NCBI GenBank assembly: GCA_014526335.1
Contig: JACTAT010000052.1
Span: 1,875,001 to 1,939,000 of the forward strand
Direction of reading: 5' to 3'
Length of the DNA stretch: 64,000 nt
Source: Chrysaora quinquecirrha
Lineage: Eukaryota > Cnidaria > Scyphozoa > Semaeostomeae > Pelagiidae
Below, piece after piece: positions 22,832 through 32,678 of this stretch (its first letter is position 1; each line of letters opens with the position of its first letter). The notes beneath the pieces are model-generated. The model did no database searches. It had not been told where the DNA came from and saw nothing but the letters and a program-made list of their open reading frames with translations. The translations under genes and the position numbers were made by a program.

Positions 22832-24954
22832 ATGACTGCTGCTCTGTCAAGTTCATCTCTGCTATTTTTTGATACTTTTTATCATGAAGAAACGTTGGAG
22901 GTATGCCGAAACCTTTTTAAAGTGTTTGCAATACTAGTTTACTTAATTATGAAGCAGAAATAAGGCGTATAAATGCAGTGAAAGACGTTAGAAAAATAGG
23001 CCTAAAGACCATCGTCTCTTCCTGATTGCTCTTTCTTTGTTGGCCTGAAACTCAACTAAAAGCTCCTATATTTGTCGTATTATTTCTCCATTTTTGTGAT
23101 GTATATATGTTTTAATTATTTTGTAGGAAATGCATCTTGATTTGGTGGGCTTTCCACGTCCAGTATCAATTCAAGAAATAAGAGTCATTCCACACGGCAG
23201 CAGAATTCATGCAGAAATCAAAGAAAAGTTTGGGTAGGAAGATAAGATGTAGAAAAAACTGTATCTAACATGTGTAGACACACTCGCACAACTGGATCTT
23301 ATCAGGCCAAGAAAAATACTCTAACTTAAGCCCCGTTCACATGGAAACAATTGCGTACCATTCCATCTTCGTTGACGTTCCAATTTACGGAACGGACAAA
23401 TAAGCTGTTCACACAAGAATGAAGCGATTGCATACTAGTTTTAATTGCTGTTCACACAGGAATGAAGTCGTTCCATTTAAGTTTTTGCCAACAAAAATGA
23501 GCACTGAGATTAACAAAACGCTCTTCAAAAACTTGATAAGTATGACATCTCAAGGGAATATCTCTTAGCAATAACACATGCACTTTACCACAAAAACTGT
23601 ATTGTTCCATTTTCTGGACCAGTTATTCTGTTCACATGGAAACAATTGTGTACTGTTTCACTTTTCAGATCACTTTAAAAAGTGTTCCCTTTTTCGAACG
23701 GAATGGTGCTATCTGAATCATACCTGTGTGAACACAACCACTGAGTGTACCACTTTTGGAACGGAACGATATGGAACGGTATGCAATCATTCCTGTGTTA
23801 ACGGGGCCTTATGCCCATTCGAGCTTAAAGTTGGTGCTCCACTTGGCTGATTTTTCCTCACACAGTGGAGCAGCTATTGTTTTTTAAACAATGCACACAT
23901 TAAAAAGACTTTTGAATCCCACTCAATATCAGGCACGGAAATGCTCCAGTGAAAATACTGACACAGTGTAAAAAGCTTTCGAGCAATTTGATTGGCAGGC
24001 ACCCAGGGATAGGGCAGGAAAGTTAAAGTCAATCTAACATTCAAAAATGCACAAAGTGGAGCTTCGTGCCAGCATAGGAAACCATTGTTAAAATTATCAA
24101 TGAAAATACAATTATCGATCCACTGCACATGGAAAAACAAGCCTAGTAGACAACCAGCTATAACTGTGTCCATCAAGTGTCCAAACTGTAGATTTTGATA
24201 TGACAGCATGAAAATGACTCCTTGTGTGAGGAGAGTTTGAAGAGCAGATGGGCCTGGAACTGACAATATTTATCTGACATTTGATAAATCTGACTTAATA
24301 CTTCCTTGCGGCTTATGCAACAAAGTTGTCCAAACCAATTTTGTTGTTTATGTATACATATATATCAATATATTATTATGTATAACATAATAATATATAG
24401 TATGACTTTCTTCGTAGTGAAACTTCACCGAGATCTTTCAAGCTGGAGACATTTGCAAAAAATCTGAACAAACCCAATGCTACAGTATTTGAGCGACTTG
24501 GAACGTAAGTTTTATTTAAAGAATTGAAAACTCATTTTGCTCAATGAAACAGGGGTATAGCTTCGATTGCAGGGGCAGTTACCCCCAAAACATTAACAAA
24601 ATATATGTTTTGTATATTGCCCAATGTAAAATGTCATAGAATACCCCTGCTTATTTTTTATGACTGCCTTCCCTGATTGTCTGTTACCACACCCTTTTGT
24701 CCTCCATTGTCGACATCTGGCTATGCCAAGAATTTGAAATGCCATTTGAGCGATGAAAAGCTTGCCCAATCCAACCTAATAAGTTTTTCTATGATAATTA
24801 TCCATTGATTTTGTAAATGAAACAGCTTCTTAAAAGGCTGGAAAAAGTATTTATCCATAACTGTTGTTATTGGTGTTGTTATCTTATGATATCATTTCTT
24901 TCCAGACTGGAATATGTTGAAGGAGAGAGTATTCAACTGTTTACTAACTCCATG
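22832..24954 (+). CDS. VIRMA: VIRMA (virilizer/KIAA1429), N-terminal exons only
   Basis: Scaffold of the nuclear m6A mRNA methyltransferase complex (with WTAP, METTL3/14 and HAKAI). The exons are 22832-22900, 23127-23233, 24418-24504 and 24906-24954, 104 codons in phase. Matches to the virilizer N-terminal domain are S-L-L-F-F-D-T-F, V-S-I-Q-E-I-R-V-I-P-H-G, G-E-T-S-P-R-S-F, F-E-R-L-G-T-L-E-Y and N-S-M. The fourth exon most likely ends at ATG|gcaagt (GC donor). A weaker GT donor lies four bases on (CAA|gtattt). Full-length animal VIRMA is about 1800 residues, so over 90% is missing. The assembly gap begins 165 bp later, and I found no VIRMA-like exon beyond it. Confidence 0.87.
23325..23812. 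mobile_element. TIR element in VIRMA intron 2
   Basis: Left end TTAAGCCCCGTTCACATGGA and right end (complement TAAGGCCCCGTTAACACAGG) pair over about 38 bp, with TTA at both edges. The interior repeats gttcacaNNggaa-type motifs in both directions. Non-autonomous. Confidence 0.78.
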
Positions 24955-25119
24955 GCAAGTATTTTGTTTGTTATTTGATAAATGATTCCATTTAGTATAA
25001 ACCTTTGATCAGACATTTGTAAACAAAGAACCATGATATGATAAACTTAAATTTGCTACATTGGTGATACTTTTTGTGTCAATTATTCATCAAATGTTTT
25101 GTTTACAAACAATTTGAAA

Positions 25120-25619
25120 NNNNNNNNNNNNNNNNNNNNNNNNNNNNNNNNNNNNNNNNNNNNNNNNNNNNNNNNNNNNNNNNNNNNNNNNNNNNNNNNN
25201 NNNNNNNNNNNNNNNNNNNNNNNNNNNNNNNNNNNNNNNNNNNNNNNNNNNNNNNNNNNNNNNNNNNNNNNNNNNNNNNNNNNNNNNNNNNNNNNNNNNN
25301 NNNNNNNNNNNNNNNNNNNNNNNNNNNNNNNNNNNNNNNNNNNNNNNNNNNNNNNNNNNNNNNNNNNNNNNNNNNNNNNNNNNNNNNNNNNNNNNNNNNN
25401 NNNNNNNNNNNNNNNNNNNNNNNNNNNNNNNNNNNNNNNNNNNNNNNNNNNNNNNNNNNNNNNNNNNNNNNNNNNNNNNNNNNNNNNNNNNNNNNNNNNN
25501 NNNNNNNNNNNNNNNNNNNNNNNNNNNNNNNNNNNNNNNNNNNNNNNNNNNNNNNNNNNNNNNNNNNNNNNNNNNNNNNNNNNNNNNNNNNNNNNNNNNN
25601 NNNNNNNNNNNNNNNNNNN
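25120..25619. other. Assembly gap (500 N)
   Basis: Exactly 500 unknown bases, a conventional placeholder for a gap of unknown size. It interrupts VIRMA. Confidence 1.
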
Positions 25620-25949
25620 TATTTAATAAAAATTTATTTAAATTATATAGACTCTTGTACAGGCCGATTGGCCTAATTAGGAATCTCTCTATATATTAAA
25701 ATGGGAGTAGTCATGGAGACCGATTTTGTGTTAGTCGCCCCGCCGAATTTGGCAGTGGCACGACCTTTTCTCTCCTTCCCTGCTCTGCCGACCATGGGGT
25801 AGGCGTGTCATCACCCTTTCGTTTTTTGCAAACTGCCTTCGCTTCTGGGGTAATTGGGGCTAACCCTTCTTTGATGTGCGTCATTGGTGCCTGTTTTAAC
25901 AGTCGCCCGATTGTTTTCTGTAGGAGGATTATCACTTAGTCACAACAAG

Positions 25950-26030
25950 GCACTGTAGCACGGTCGGTAAAGCGGCGTGTCTCGTAAGCTGAGATGCGGA
26001 GTTGAGAGTTCAACTCCCCTAAGGGGCGAA
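25950..26030 (+). other. tRNA-like sequence (decayed), block copy 1
   Basis: An A-box-like tagcacggtcgg and a B-box-like agttcaactcc are correctly spaced. The presumed 3' acceptor strand (aaggggc) does not pair with the 5' side (gcactg), and the T-stem is imperfect. So this is tRNA-derived rather than a working tRNA. Confidence 0.5.
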
Positions 26031-26225
26031 TCTTTTCCTTTCGAATTTTTTTATTTCTATTATTTTTGTGTTGGAAATGTTTTCAAAAGGCCGAGGAGAC
26101 GTCTGGTAACTAAAATTTGCTTTTGGTGTAATTTTTAAGTTCGTTTGACATATTTTGTTACGTGTTTTGTTTTTCGATGGCATGAATTCAAGAACCACAA
26201 GGAGTTTATCGTCTCCAACGCATTA

Positions 26226-26300
26226 CGGCTATGTAGCTGAGTGGTTAAATGCTCGCCTGCCACCCCGAATAGCTGGAGTTCAAATCCCCTCAAGGGAAAA
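26226..26300 (+). other. tRNA-like sequence 2, block copy 1
   Basis: The A-box-like tagctgagtggttaaatg and the B-box-like gagttcaaatcc are present. The acceptor arms ggctatg and tcaaggg do not pair, so it is tRNA-related and not a confident gene. Confidence 0.5.
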
Positions 26301-26610
26301 TGTTTGATGTTTTTGATTTTGTGATTTAAATAGTTCACAATTCTTTTCAATGTCTTAAAGTCACATTCACAAAACTAGAATGCTTTTTGAAATGACTCGA
26401 ATCTTTACATCTATTCTTTCTCATACCTTTTCAATTATAAATTTATTTTCAATTTATGTCTCGACACTAACTTTCATTTCTATCTGGTTTTTATTTTAAT
26501 TTTAATTTCATCTTCGATTTTCATTTAAAGTTTTATTGCAGTTGAAGAAATTAGAATAATATTGACATTTGTTTTAAATTAAAGACTAATTTCACTTTTA
26601 CTAATATTAA

Positions 26611-27012
26611 CATTAAGGCCATTAAGTACCTACCAAATAAACAGGGTCCTAATCAATGGGGGGCTGGGAATTTCGTTCGAAAGAACAAGGGGTCCTTATA
26701 AGGTCCGGGGTTGGGGGAAAAATAATAAGCATAGTTTCATCCTTTCACAAGTGAAATTGTTTCTTCGAAAATTAATAAATGGGGGGTCCTAATAAGGCCC
26801 TGCGGGTGGTGGAAAAACTCAAAATTAATAAACGGGGGGACGTTTATTTGGTATCTAAGAGTATGAAGATGAATTAAGATGATGATAAAGTTTGAGATTC
26901 ACATTCTTGCATGTGGTGATAAACAACAACATTAACGTTAATTGTAAGTTTCAATGTTATTTCAGATTTACATGAGGATTAACATAAAGGCTCAGATTAA
27001 GACTGATTTTAG
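26611..27012. other. Spacer with short G-rich duplicated motifs
   Basis: Near-duplicate phrases such as ggggggtcctaataaggccc, ggggtccttataaggtcc and aaaattaataaa(t/c)gggggg recur between about 26650 and 26850. No coding sequence is seen. Confidence 0.45.
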
Positions 27013-30000
27013 AATGAGTTTCAAGGTCTCTCATTGACAACCAAACGAAATGTTGTAAATAGGCTCTTATTTGATCAAAGATGCACTGAAGAACTTGATT
27101 ATCTGTCTTTCGAAAAAGAAAATTTTTTGAAATACTATGCTGAAATCCTGATTCCAGGATTGGAGGAAAAGAGAATGAAGTGTTTTGAAGCATTGCAGCG
27201 GTCAGACTTTTCCGGTAAGTGCATCTACACAGAAAAGGGGCTTTACAGCTTTGCTATTGCTTTTTAGTATAAGCAAACCAGTTTCAGAAATTTTGTTCTC
27301 CTTTGCCCGCAACGCTACTAGACCTGACATTTCGACCCAAAGAGGAAAAGTAATTGGTATATGATTTGATTGACTTTCTCTTCAACCGGAGTCTGTCCAT
27401 GGGAATATATTTTTACGGGTCGTTTAGGGGGTCACATGTTCCCTGTTCCTTGAGAAAACTCCTTGTTCCCGGACGTTTTGTAGGCATGTTTTCAGACTGA
27501 TAGTCAAGCGTACAGTTTCCCAGATATCTTTATCCAGATGTTCCCTAGTTCCTGTTAATTTCGGCCATGTTCCGTGCACCCTAAATACATTTCGCATATT
27601 CCCTGGTTCCTGGAACCCATAAACGACCCCTCCTCTGTTAGGAAGCATTACCTTCTTTCCACATTCCATGAAGGGATACAGCAATTCGGTTGGCAATAAT
27701 TGTAGTTTGCAATTATCGGTATCATCAATATTTGCTGCCATTGTAGCAGCATCAACAACATTTTATTTTGTATCTTAGTAACCGTTTTATTCATTTTGTT
27801 TACTATTTGCATTTCTATACTTCTTCCTACTCATTAACACGTTCACAAATTTTTTATTTTAAATTGTTTTTTTTTTAAAAAAAGGTTTAACCCCCAAAAT
27901 TTTTTTTTTTTTTTTTTTTCCCTTTTTTTTTTTAAAAAATTTTTTTTTTAAAAAATTTTTTTAAAAAAACCCAAAAAATTTTTTTTTTTTAAAAAAAAAA
28001 TTTAAAAGGCTTTTTTGGGGTTTTTGAATTTTTTTTTTTTTTAAAAAAGGGGGGGAAATTTTAAAAAAGGGGTTTAAGGGAAAAAAAAAAAAATTTTTTA
28101 AAAAAAAAAGGGTTTAAGGGGTTAAAAAATTTTTTTATTTTTTTAAAAAAAAAAAAAAAAAAAAAAACCCAATTAGGTAATTTAAATTAAAAGGGAAAAA
28201 TTTTAGGGCCCCTTTTTTTTTTTTTTAATTTTGGAAAAAAACCCTTTTCCAAAAGAAAAAAAATTTTTTTTTTTTTTTTTAAATTTTTTCCCCAAAAAAA
28301 TTTTCTTTTTTCTTTAAACCCTTTTTAAGGGTTTTTTAAAAAAAAATTTTTTTTTTTCCTTTTTTTCCCCCCCCAAAATTTTTTTTTTAAAAAATTTTTA
28401 ATGCCCAAAAAATTTCATCTTTAAAAAATTTTTTGGTTTAAAATTTAAAAATTTTTTTTTAAATTTAAATTTAAAAATTTTTTGGGGGGGGGGGCCCCAA
28501 AAATTTTTTTTAAATTTAAAGGGTTTTCCCGGGTTTTTGGGTTTGGTTTTCAAAAAAAAAAAATTTCAAAAAAAAAACCCAAAAAGGTTTAAAAAAAAAA
28601 AATTTTTTCCCCCAAAAAAAGGGCCGGGGAAAACCCAAAAAAAAAAAAAAAGGGGGGGGCCCCCGGGAAAAAGGCCTTTAAAGGGGTTTGGGGGGAAAGG
28701 GGAAAAAAAAAAAAAGGGGGGGCCCCCCAAATAAAAAAAAAGGGGGGGCCCCCCTTAAATTAGGAAAATAAAGGGAAAAAAATTTTTTAAAAAAAAAATT
28801 TTTTTAAAAAAAAAATTTCCCAAATTTTTTTCCCTGGGTATTTTTTTTTGGAATTTTTAAAAAAATTTTTGGCCCAAAAAAAGGGGTTTTGGATTTTTTT
28901 CCCCCTTTTTAAAAAAAAAAAAAAGGGGGGGAAAAACAAAAGGGGAAAAAAAAAAAGGGGAAGGGGAAAAAAAAAGGGGAAAAGGGGAAAAAATTTTGGG
29001 GAAAAGAAAAAAAAAATTTTTTTTTAAAAAAACCCCAAAAAATTGAAATTTTAAAAAAATTTTCCAAAATTTTTGGTTTTAAAAAAAAAAACCCTTTTTA
29101 AAATTCCCCCTTTTTTTTTTAAAAAAAATGGGTAATGTAGCCGTCGGTGGTGTCCTTCAACAGAAAATAAACAACATTTGGCATCCGATTTCATTTTTCT
29201 CGAAGCGTTTACAGCCTGCTGAGACTAGATATAGTACATTTGGTCGTGAATTGCTTGCTGTGTATCTAAGTATTCGTCATTTTCGCCATTGTTTAGAAGG
29301 GCGTGAATTTTTCATCCTTACCGATCACAAACCTTTGACTCACGCATTTTCCGCCTCTCCGGATCGATATTCACCTCGTGAAGTTCGCCATTTAGACTTT
29401 ATTTCGCAATTTTCTACTGATATTAGACATATTCAAGGCAAAGAAAACTCAGTTGCAGATGCACTTTCTCGTGTAGATAGTATCAACGGTATTCAACCCT
29501 TACCAACATTAGACTTCGCAACGTTATCATTAGCTCAGAAAGATGACCCAGAATTATCTAAACTGTATGAATCTTCATCGCTCAATCTTAAAGAATTGCC
29601 TTTACCACTCACTTCTGGCACTATTATTTGTGATGTTTCTACTGATAATCCTCGTCCGTATGTTCCTGTGTCCTTTCGTCGTCAAATCTTCGATCAGCTT
29701 CATTCGCCATCTCACCCAGGAATTCGTGCTACTCAGAAATTAATTACTCAACGATTCGTTTGGCCTCAGATTAATAAATATGTTCTAAACTGGACTCAGT
29801 CATGCCTTCAATGTCAGAAATCAAAAGTTCAACGACACACTGTCGCTCCTCTTGGCACATTTCGCACTCCAGACGCTCGTTTCGACCATGTTCATCTTGA
29901 CATAGTTGGCCCTTTACCACCTTCAAACGGACATCGTTATTTACTTACATGCATTGATCGTTTCACTCGTTGGCCAGAAGCCATTCCACTATCTGATATT

Positions 30001-31574
30001 ACAGCTGAGACTGTTGCTCAAACCTTTGTTTCTCGCTGGATTTCTGTTTTTGGTGTTCCATCCACAATAACTACTGACCGCGGTGCACAATTTGAATCTT
30101 CGCTATTTCACAAACTAACCATATTGTTAGGCACTAAACGCATTCGCACAACATCATATCATCCTTGCGCAAACGGTATGGTTGAACGTTTACATCGCAC
30201 CTTGAAAGCAGCACTTAAAGCCCAGCCTGATCCTTCTAAATGGACTGAAGCACTACCTTTAATATTACTAAACATTCGCACTACAGTTAAAGAAGATTTA
30301 CAATGTTCTCCAGCTCAACTTGTTTATGGTACTACCCTTCGATTACCTGCTGAATTTGTTGCCTCAACTTGTGATTCTACCGATTTAGATCCTTCCGTTT
30401 ATGCTGATCGTTTACGTGTTTTTATGCAACAACTTCGTCCTGTCTGTCCTTGTTCACAAGATCCTGCACATCACATTCCAAAAGATCTCAATCACTGCAC
30501 TCATGTTTTTGTTCGTAATGACCGTGTTCGTAAACCTCTTCAGTCTCCGTATGATGGTCCATTTAAAGTTTTAAAACGCCATTCAAAGCATTTCACCTTG
30601 GAAATCAATGGCAAACGACAAACTATTAGTCTTGATCGTCTTAAAGTCGCCCATCTCGATTCAGATACCCAAGATACCCCTCAATCTCAGTCAACACCTA
30701 CATCTTCTGCTGCTGCTGTACCAGCATTACCTCGTACTACTCGCTCTGGTCGGAAAGTTCATTTTCCAGATCGTTTTGGACAATGAAAATACGTATTCTG
30801 TTTAAGAAGAACTTCCTTTTTGAACTTACTTTTGAACATTTCTTAGTGTGTGTTGTTTTGTATATATTTACCGTATCTTAGAATCGAATGCCACTTACTT
30901 GCATTCTAGGGGGGAGCCCTTGTAGCAGCATCAACAACATTTTATTTTGTATCTTAGTAACCGTTTTATTCATTTTTGTTTACTATTTGCATTTCTATAC
31001 TTCTTCCTACTCATTAACACGTTCACACTATAAACCTTTATTTTTATTACAATAACCTTTTTGTTTATCACTGTCGGTTCGAAACCATCCCAGATTTTAA
31101 TTTATGTAATTTTGTAAATAATTAGTTAGAGTTAAAAATTTGATTAGAGTGAGTGAACACAAGAAACGTTTTCATCTATCTGGTGTATATCTCTCAAGCA
31201 GCGCAAGTTTTGGTGAGATCATTTCAATTTATTTGATTAGTAAATCTAGTTTTTGTTTAAGCGCTAGTTTTCCTAAACCATTTACAGGCATTGGCTCTTC
31301 TTCTTCTTCTTCTTCTGGAATCGAATATAAAGATAAGGACACTGGCTATCCCGAATTGCCATCGTCACAAATTGGCGCTTCAAAGGTAGAAGAACTAATG
31401 TACTGCGTGAATTTACATCGTCAGATCTTTGATTTTGTAACCCATCTAACAACTACGAATATTAACAGCACATTTTTTCAATGTTTTGCCTCACAAGATC
31501 GTTCTATGATGGAACGCATGTACACGGATTCCTTTGTTTCCGACTCAAGTCTATCAAAACGGCATGATTTTTAA
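27013..31574 (+). CDS. Unknown host gene, two in-phase exons split by an LTR element
   Basis: Exon 27013-27214 has an AG acceptor (gattttag) and a perfect GTAAGT donor and leaves one base. Exon 31288-31574 has acceptor tttacag and takes exactly that phase, ending in TAA. The joined peptide is about 162 residues, hydrophilic and helical ([27 protein letters not shown]), with a Ser-rich run and then [17 protein letters not shown] do not recognise it. The 3-kb LTR retrotransposon sits in the intron, in the same orientation. Upstream exons would lie at or before the gap. Confidence 0.5.
27850..29127. other. Low-quality homopolymer-run sequence (artefact)
   Basis: Almost every base occurs in runs of 3 to 25 identical letters (aaaa, tttt, gggg, cccc), unlike all surrounding DNA. 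This looks like failed base-calling or consensus rather than biology. Frames inside it (such as 28537-28734) are meaningless. It replaces the 5' interior of the LTR element. Confidence 0.9.
29128..30786 (+). CDS. Pol fragment: RNase H and integrase of Ty3-type retrotransposon
   Basis: An open frame of 552 codons to TGA, with its 5' part lost in the unreadable block. Residues 1-115 are RNase H ([33 protein letters not shown]). Then comes the integrase zinc finger H-x3-H...C-x2-C (H-P-G-I-R-A-T, C-L-Q-C-Q-K). The DDE core shows [15 protein letters not shown] and [12 protein letters not shown]-like module ([10 protein letters not shown]) and a Ser/Pro tail follow. No env frame. The single intact frame supports recent activity. 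Confidence 0.93.
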   Translation: MGNVAVGGVLQQKINNIWHPISFFSKRLQPAETRYSTFGRELLAVYLSIRHFRHCLEGREFFILTDHKPLTHAFSASPDRYSPREVRHLDFISQFSTDIRHIQGKENSVADALSRVDSINGIQPLPTLDFATLSLAQKDDPELSKLYESSSLNLKELPLPLTSGTIICDVSTDNPRPYVPVSFRRQIFDQLHSPSHPGIRATQKLITQRFVWPQINKYVLNWTQSCLQCQKSKVQRHTVAPLGTFRTPDARFDHVHLDIVGPLPPSNGHRYLLTCIDRFTRWPEAIPLSDITAETVAQTFVSRWISVFGVPSTITTDRGAQFESSLFHKLTILLGTKRIRTTSYHPCANGMVERLHRTLKAALKAQPDPSKWTEALPLILLNIRTTVKEDLQCSPAQLVYGTTLRLPAEFVASTCDSTDLDPSVYADRLRVFMQQLRPVCPCSQDPAHHIPKDLNHCTHVFVRNDRVRKPLQSPYDGPFKVLKRHSKHFTLEINGKRQTISLDRLKVAHLDSDTQDTPQSQSTPTSSAAAVPALPRTTRSGRKVHFPDRFGQ

Positions 31575-31663
31575 ATTTTTACGCTAACATTAGAGGATTT
31601 TACGCTAACATTAGAGGAATGAAGGCTTTAGCCCTCTTAAGCCCTGACTGGACCCCCTGTCAG

Positions 31664-32085
31664 ATTGCAATGGGAGTACCCCCATGGAATCAGTAGATGA
31701 AAAAACAATTCAAAACGATACCTCCAAAAGACACATCCCTGTTGGTCAGTCTGCCACATCGATACTGCTCTGTATCTGAAGTTGCAGATCTCTTTTTGAC
31801 GATCTGCCCCTTCAGCATACTCGAGGAAAGGCCAGTTTCCATGACAAACGAGCATTACCTTTCCACTCTTAAGGGTCAACTTGAATTGCTGATGAGTTTC
31901 GAAAAATCAATCGTTGCAATCTTCACATGCCAAGAGTTAACTTCAGCAATAATTTGCGACAAGAGATGCATGTTTGCATTGTTGCACAGAAAGAACTGGA
32001 TTTGTTCGACAAATGGATAGCCACACTTAACGGCCTTTGTGAAACAACGTACGGTAATTTAACTTTAATAAAATTTCATTGGTAA
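31664..32085 (+). pseudogene. Frame-broken coding tail, unknown gene
   Basis: The acceptor at gtcag opens a polar frame (C-N-G-S-T-P-M-E-S-V-D-E-K-T-I-Q). Around 31775 the coding-like signal moves to a second frame (S-E-V-A-D-L-F-L-T-I-C-P-F-S-I-L-E-E-R), and around 31900 to a third (N-N-L-R-Q-E-M-H-V-C-I-V-A-Q-K-E-L-D-L-F) that ends at TAA 32083-32085. Two one-base slips, real or from sequencing, would explain this. It may be the C-terminal exon of the gene at 27013-31574. Confidence 0.4.
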
Positions 32086-32678
32086 AACTGTCAATTGTTG
32101 TTGCTTCACTTCGAAAGTTTTCACAGAAACATAAAGATTAAGATAAACATTAACAGTAACAGTAACTAAACACGTATCAAGGCAAAAAGCTTGTGGGTTG
32201 ACATGTCGCAAAGCCCTCTTAGTAGAGACTCCAGTTAGATGAGATACGGCTTTACTAAATAAAAACTATGGAGATCAAGAATATAAAGACCTCTTGGCAA
32301 GGCATTTAATAAATGTAGGAAACCATGCCTTCATCAATTTTCTGATTTCCAATTTTAGTTAATGATAAAACATTACATCAGAACATCAGATCAACCAACA
32401 TACAAACACAGAGTGATCGTAAAAATTTTACAGGCTGATTATGTTTGTTATTTAAGAAGAGAAAACCAACAAAACATTTTTTAATTAATTTTCGGTAATA
32501 AAGGTACACTATACCAGATAAAAGGTCGGACATAAACGATGAAAATAGGAATTCTGAACTAAATGATCTTCAAATTTTAATAAAATAATGATACAAGTCT
32601 GAAAGGCCTCAGTGGGCTTTAAGATTATTTTAAGGAAATTTGAAGTTTATTTAGCCCAGAATTCCTATTTTTGTTATT
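32086..32678. other. AT-rich spacer
   Basis: Contains an inverted pair, aggaattctgaactaaatga near 32549 and tttagcccagaattcctat near 32650, about 100 bp apart. No coding sequence is seen. Confidence 0.4.

Larger units (their letters stand above)
25687..26610 (+). repeat. Repeat block with two tRNA-like sequences, copy 1
   Basis: From ctctatatattaaaatggga onward, this block matches 63088-64000 in the same orientation over more than 900 bp with scattered differences. It contains a conserved 5' part (about 25687-25945), a first tRNA-like sequence (25950-26030), a spacer, and a second tRNA-like sequence (26226-26300). It could be a tRNA-derived SINE-like or satellite unit. It follows the N gap directly. 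Confidence 0.8.
27742..31028 (+). mobile_element. Ty3/mag-like LTR retrotransposon, interior partly lost
   Basis: Matching LTR starts TGTAGCAGCATCAACAACAT lie at 27742 and 30921. They stay almost identical for about 107 bp (one indel), until the 5' copy runs into unreadable sequence. A purine tract, aggggggag, sits just before the 3' LTR. The 3' LTR continues past 31028 with a tataaa box; its exact end and target duplication could not be fixed. Gag, protease and RT would lie in the unreadable block 27850-29127, which is too short for them. The near-identical LTRs suggest a young insertion. Confidence 0.85.

Noticed and set aside
25074..25676. Long open frame through the N gap
   Set aside because: It consists almost wholly of unknown bases, so it is an artefact.
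25950..26300. Functional tRNA genes
   Set aside because: A- and B-box-like blocks exist, but the acceptor stems do not pair in any of the four copies.
27424..27741. 105-residue minus-strand frame starting at the LTR edge
   Set aside because: The text is a degenerate repeat of gttcc-type motifs, with no recognisable domain and a start produced by the insertion point.
28537..28734. Lys/Pro/Gly-rich frame in the homopolymer block
   Set aside because: It comes from unnatural sequence and has no biological meaning.
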